NCBI GenBank assembly: GCA_030180135.1
Contig: CM058230.1
Location: forward strand, 18,477,082-18,541,081
Direction of reading: 5' to 3'
Source: Orychophragmus violaceus
Lineage: Eukaryota > Streptophyta > Magnoliopsida > Brassicales > Brassicaceae
Length of the DNA stretch: 64,000 nt
Each line of letters starts with the position of its first letter. Within the stretch, counting starts at the first letter, position 1. Below, one piece after another: positions 59,678 through 64,000 of this stretch. The notes under the pieces were generated by a model. That model was not told the DNA's origin. It was given only the letters and a program-made list of their open reading frames with translations, and made no database searches. Both the position numbers and the translations under genes were made by a program.

Positions 59678-61182
59678 CTATCCCACCATAGCGCTCAGTG
59701 TCACTGACGTCCGTAGGAGAACGCTGTCTGCGTCATGAAGCAAGGACGGGCTGATGAACTGGTGGATGTCTCCTGCAAGTGCAGCCACGCATCCACTCCC
59801 AAATGGTCCTCCAGATCCCATCACTACGCTCTCTCCACTCAGCCTCAGACATATCACCGTAGGGTACTGTGATCTCAGGATAAGGGCCAATATCAACCGG
59901 GGCAGCAGCAGGCGCAGGCGCGGGGGCAGGGGCAGCAGAAGATGAAGCTCATGTGGAAGCTCGTGTGGAAGGCTCTCCCAGCGGATGAGCCATAGAAGAG
60001 ACTCCACGCTGCTCAGTCTCAAGAGGCTGGAATCTCAAGTCCTCCAGTGTATCAATCTGTGTCAACGCAGGAGCAGGAAGCTCTATACCACACTTCCCAG
60101 AAGTCGGGTCGTGGTAAACCCAAATGCGCCCCTCCTTAAGCCAGAGGGCGCTCTGCAAGTGGCTGAAATCTAGGAATTCCTTGGCTGTATCACACTCTGT
60201 GCCCTGTAGAGGAATCCCGCAGTGCATGAAGATGGGAGTAAGCAGGCTCCCCACTGTCTCAGTACGGACTCCATCAAATGGCTTCAGCTGCAGATCACAT
60301 AAATGCTGAGTGAAAACAGCTCTCAAGTTGAGACCCTTAGTAGGATCTCTCACGCCAGAATCCTCAAACTGATCCCGCAGCCCGATGAACAACATCTCCA
60401 TCTCATACTTGCGCATCTTGTTGGCCTCAAACTTGCACAACAAGCTCCAACACAAGATACGCGAGACATATCTCAGCACAGGATGTCTCAACTGCACCAC
60501 CGGTCCGTGAGTTGTATCGACCACTGCCGATACACTCCCAAAATGATCGCGCTTCCTCTGGATCCCACTCAAGTGGCATGCCAATGCGCCTCGGCTCAGT
60601 GCTGAAACCGTAGATCCTGCAGATATCAAGTAAAGGGATCCGATACCTGACTCCCCAACTCATGAAGGTAAAGATACCTCCTGTAGCGCTCCTGCTGTCT
60701 GGAGACGGGTAAACCACTCTGCAAGTGGCTAGCAACTGTCTGACCAGCTCTGGGTACAGATCATAAGGACGCATAGGCATCGTCCCTAGACCAATGCCTC
60801 TGCACACTGCAAGTACCTGCTCATCAATCCCCAGACTCTTGCAGGTAGAGTAGTCTGCAAACTTGGTTGGCTTGATCGTCATCCTGCACCAACCACTGTA
60901 TAGCAGCGAGTCATACTCATCCCACTGGTTAAGCAGTGGTCTCTCTGTAAAATCGGCAGACTTGAGGAACTCAGGAAGGTTCCTTGGCCACTGTCTGGCT
61001 GTCGGAATCTCTGTCGCGTCTGCTCGGGGCCAAGGCAGTGCTACTGCTGGACCAACTCTCACATATGGCTCAGGTGGCTGAGAGTCCCTATGAAACCACT
61101 TTGGTGGTGGAATGTACTGTCGTGTGGCTGTAGATGTTGTTGCTTGGCGCTTGCGGGGTTGTCTGCGAGATGCCATCTGCAT
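59678..61182 (-). pseudogene. ATHILA ORF-1-type protein, frameshifted
   Basis: Minus frame 61182-60427 holds the N-terminal part: a Pro/Arg-rich start, then LLNQWDEYDSLLYSGWCRM, TCKSLGIDEQVLAVCRGIG, YPELVRQLLATCRVVYPS, FTFMSWGVRYRIPLLDICRI. A shift near 60500-60530 moves to the frame ending at 59949, with LCKFEANKMRKYEMEMLFIG and LLTPIFMHCGIPL. A TGA at 59949 is followed in the same frame by an Ala/Pro-rich tail to about 59700. The pattern agrees with the plant 'Arabidopsis retrotransposon ORF-1' (ATHILA) family, recalled from memory. The function of that family is unknown. It is typical of Athila-lineage elements. Confidence 0.68.
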
Positions 61183-62093
61183 TCAACAAGAAATTAAAAC
61201 CAATTAGTCTCGGCAATCTCTCTGTGAAATCGCGAAGCATCGACCGTTGCACCTAAGGCATCGATCGTTGCAAGGCGATTTTATTTTATCGAACATTTCC
61301 CCAAAATCGCAAAACAACGACCGTTGCACAAGTGCAACGACCGTTGCAAGGCGATTTTGGCCGCAAACAATCAACGAAATTATTCCAAATTCGTGACACA
61401 TTATTGCAAATCAGCCTAGAATCATAACCCATCACCCTAAATTCGGTCTAATTACGCATGCAAGCATCAATTTCAATCCAAAAATCTCAAACCCTAAATC
61501 CCTAAAGTTGAATCCGAAAATCGAAAAATAGAAGTACATTACCTTGGATTCTTGAGATATGAGCTATATAAACGGATTTAGAGTGTAAAATCGAAAGTAT
61601 TAGCGATTGAATCGAAGAAAATGATGAAGAATTTCGATTTTTGGGGGTGGAATTCTCGGTGTACGGACGGCGGAAATGAGGAGGAAAAGAGAAGATAAGG
61701 GTTTAAGGCAACTTACCTCGGTCGTGGTTGCAACGATCGTTGCTTAGGGGCAACGACCGATGCTGGTCAAATCGAAATCGATTTCCGGTTTAGTGCATAC
61801 CTTAATTTTGCAATTGAACCAATTGCAACGACCGTTGCGTATGAGCAACGATCGTCACAATGCGATCACCCCTCTTCATCAAATCACCCTGCAACGACCG
61901 GTGCACAAGTGCATCGATCGTCACACATCTCCAGACTCGAGTTCTGTATCTGAAACTTAGAAAAAAAACGAAAACGTGAAATCCTAAGAAAAACACCAAA
62001 AATAAGAAAGAAAAACAACTAAACCTAACAGTGGGTTGCCTCCCACTCAGCGCTTGTTTAAGGTCATTAGCTTGACCGGACGAACAAGATCTT
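61183..62093 (-). other. Spacer with paired CGATCG/CGACCG modules
   Basis: No gene. Five modules lie at 61237-61271, 61314-61347, 61730-61763, 61825-61858 and 61891-61924. Each is two 14-mers close to GCAWCGAYCGTTGC repeated at 20-21 bp, often followed by GGCGATTT. Confidence 0.8.
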
Positions 62094-64000
62094 TCAGGCA
62101 CCACGAGATCTTGACAGAGACTTTTTCTGTCTCTGTTCAAGTCTCCTTATCCAAGGTGGCGAGTAGGCTGTTGCAGAATGCTCATGTCCAAGAAAAGAAG
62201 GAGTAAAATGTGCTCCAGGATCTAGAATCACGGTACCATCCGGCTGCTCATCATCTGCATCCATAATAGTGAAGGTATGCCCATCTATCAGTGGCTTGCG
62301 CAGCTTGTCCATCTCAAAATGCAGCGGCTCGTCTCCCAGATGGAGGTCTATCAGACTGTGTCTAACATCTATCACTGCTCCCGCTGTAGCCAAGAATGGT
62401 CTTCCAAGTAGCAACGCTTCATCCGGATCACAGTCATATTTCAGCACCAAGAAGTCTGTTGGAACCAAATAGTTTCTAACTCTCACCGGGACGTCCTTAA
62501 GGAGTCCTTACGGAACTCGTATAGACTGATCAGCTAGGACAAGAGAGGTCCTAGTAGGATTAAAATCCAGCATACCCAGCTTCTCTGCCACAGAATATGG
62601 CATAAGACTTCCAGCAGCTCCCAGATCACAAAGAGAGCGCCTAAAACTATCCTCAAAGATAGAACAACTTAGCACAAAAATTCCAGGATCAGGCAGCTTC
62701 TTTGGAACCTTGGTTAACAGCACATCACTTATCTGTTGAGGGACTATAATCACCCAATCTTTCAGCTCTTCATCCAAAGGCAACATCTTGTTCAAATACC
62801 TCTGCACACATGGGTGATAAGGTGGATCATCAGATGATGGAATTTCTTCCAACTCTTCACCAATCTCCTCTAGCTGCTTAAGCTCTTCAATCTCCTGCTT
62901 AATCACTTCAGATACCGATGGATATTGTCTAGTTAATTATCCATAAATCTCCTCCTGAATAATCTCAGACACTCCAAGGAACAAGCGATTAAGCTCAAAA
63001 TCTGCATCAATGCTGTTAACATTCGGCAAGTCTGTCTGTTCACGACCTGCATCGACCGATACTAGGGGTGTGTCGATCGATGCAACACTGTTTTCACAGT
63101 TTCCACCCGAGAGATTTTCTCCAAAATCCGAAAATTCAACCTCTTCTACTAACTCAGCTGTGCTTAGCTCAAATCCTTCACCAAGGTGAGATCCATCATC
63201 AATGTACACAGACCAGGCCTTAATATGAGTGTCTGCTACTCCCTTTCCCTTCATGGAACTGGAAATTTGATTCACCTGAGTGTCCAACTGCTTCATATGA
63301 GTGTTCATAGACTCAATCTTTTCATTGAGATCCTCATAGACAGCATCCAACTTCTTATTGCAGTCCACAGAGATCTTGGTCTGACTCTCCAGCAGCTGTT
63401 CCATCATTGTCTCCATCTTACTCTCATGAGCAGTGGCTGCAGGAGGAGTCTGATAAGATGAAGATCCATAGGTTCTCTGAGTACCTTCTCCAAAAGGCTT
63501 CTGAAAACCACTAGTCTGTCCAAAACCAGCTGAGTTCTGGTTGCCTGTGAAGGCATTCTTCTGTCCTCCATTGAAGAATTTGTTTCCCTGCTGATTACCA
63601 AATCTGTTACCTTGGAAACCAGATCCTCCAATGTAATTCACATCTTCTTCCTGAGTGTCCTCCTCAGTCTGAATTACCTCAACATCTTGGGCAAAGTGGA
63701 CAGCCTTCTTACCAGCCAGGAGATTGCAAATTGTGTCCAGCTTAGATCTAAATTCAGCCATCTCTGAATTCTCTACACTTCCACCAGATTTCTTCCTCCT
63801 ATCATCCATAGTCTTGCAATTGTTGCTGCTCACTAAGTTCTCAATCAACTGCTTAGCTTGTGCATGAGTCCTGGTGTTGAAGTTTGCATTACTGGAGTTA
63901 TCCAGCGCAGACTGATATGGCAGATCTATGCCTCTGAAGAAGATACCTAGCAATGTGACCTCAGTGAATCCATGGTGTGGGCAGTCACGCTGGTACTTCC
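62094..64000 (-). pseudogene. Athila-like gag-protease, two in-frame stops, partial
   Basis: One minus frame runs in from the window edge. The gag capsid end has HHGFTEVTLLGIFFRGID and AKQLIENLVSSNNCKT, followed by a Gly/Asn/Gln-rich stretch and a coiled coil. After a TAA at 62937-62939 the same frame continues with QEIEELKQLEEIGEELEE and KVPKKLPDPG. The retropepsin motif LCDLGAAGSLMPYSVAEKLG (active-site D-L-G-A) follows near 62600. A second TAA near 62507 is followed by GLLKDVPVRV and ALLLGRPFLATAG, and the frame ends at 62094. Only two nonsense changes and no shift make it relatively young. The peptide ASIDTPLVSVDAG inside gag is encoded by one of the CGATCG modules (63049-63083). Confidence 0.85.

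Larger units (their letters stand above)
57061..64000 (-). mobile_element. Athila-like Gypsy retrotransposon, incomplete at window edge
   Basis: Read on minus: gag-protease (open at the window edge, 64000-62094), a spacer, an ATHILA-type ORF (61182 to about 59700), a long 3' non-coding region, a polypurine tract GTGTGGGGGAGT and a 3' LTR (57061-58256). Reverse transcriptase, RNase H and integrase are not visible between protease and the ATHILA-type ORF. The 5' LTR and primer site lie beyond the window. Confidence 0.85.

Overview
The window looks like plant nuclear DNA from a Brassicaceae species. It holds two intronless berberine-bridge-enzyme-like (BBE-like) genes very close to the Arabidopsis FAD-linked oxidoreductase cluster, a PDCB-type X8/GPI-anchored protein gene with three introns, a tRNA-Asn gene, and large amounts of nested LTR retrotransposons, MITEs and degenerate telomere-type repeats. 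From memory, Arabidopsis At1g26380-At1g26420 (BBE-like) lie next to At1g26450 (X8 domain), so this may be a transposon-inflated orthologous block. I could not check that.

Layout. 1-13166: a young LTR element of about 10.2 kb (263-10422) with giant 3.65 kb LTRs, an intact initiator-Met tRNA primer site and almost no coding capacity. This is a large retrotransposon derivative (LARD). It sits inside the purine tract of an older LTR of the same family (flanking 1-262 and 10423-13166). That older LTR in turn interrupts a Copia element (13167-15554), which abuts pieces of a CDPK-related kinase pseudogene. 15555-20100: gene relics, a third, very old LTR fragment and a LINE RNase H relic. 20216-21726: the PDCB-like gene. 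22463-22536: tRNA-Asn(GUU). 23250-28296: a decayed minus-strand Copia element with 123-bp LTRs. 29174-30757: BBE-like gene 1. 30758-37000: MITEs, a block of degenerate telomere-type repeat, a candidate Mutator-like element and a three-deep nest of DNA transposons. 37029-42499: a CACTA relic split by a complete gag-only LTR element. 43806-45395: BBE-like gene 2. 46187-50090: a PIF/Harbinger-type element carrying fragments of an EamA transporter gene and an ABCC transporter gene. 50091-57060: AT-rich DNA, a CACTA terminus and LINE relics. 57061-64000: a minus-strand Athila-like Gypsy element, incomplete at the window edge, with gag-protease and an ATHILA-type ORF but no visible reverse transcriptase or integrase.

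Only the X8 gene, the two BBE-like genes and the tRNA look like functioning host genes. The two BBE-like proteins are predicted secreted bicovalent flavin oxidases. The X8 protein is a predicted cell-surface callose-binding protein. Both fit apoplast and cell-wall biology, but nothing in the sequence shows joint regulation.

The two most unusual signals are as follows. (i) An array of bulged hairpins in the giant LTRs keeps its shape while its stem sequences differ between units and between old and young LTR copies. A 12-14 bp long-range stem and a strongly conserved 250-bp block follow it. (ii) Paired CGATCG/CGACCG 14-mers recur through the Athila-like element (LTR, spacers and coding region) with an almost constant 20-22 bp repeat distance, close to two helical turns.
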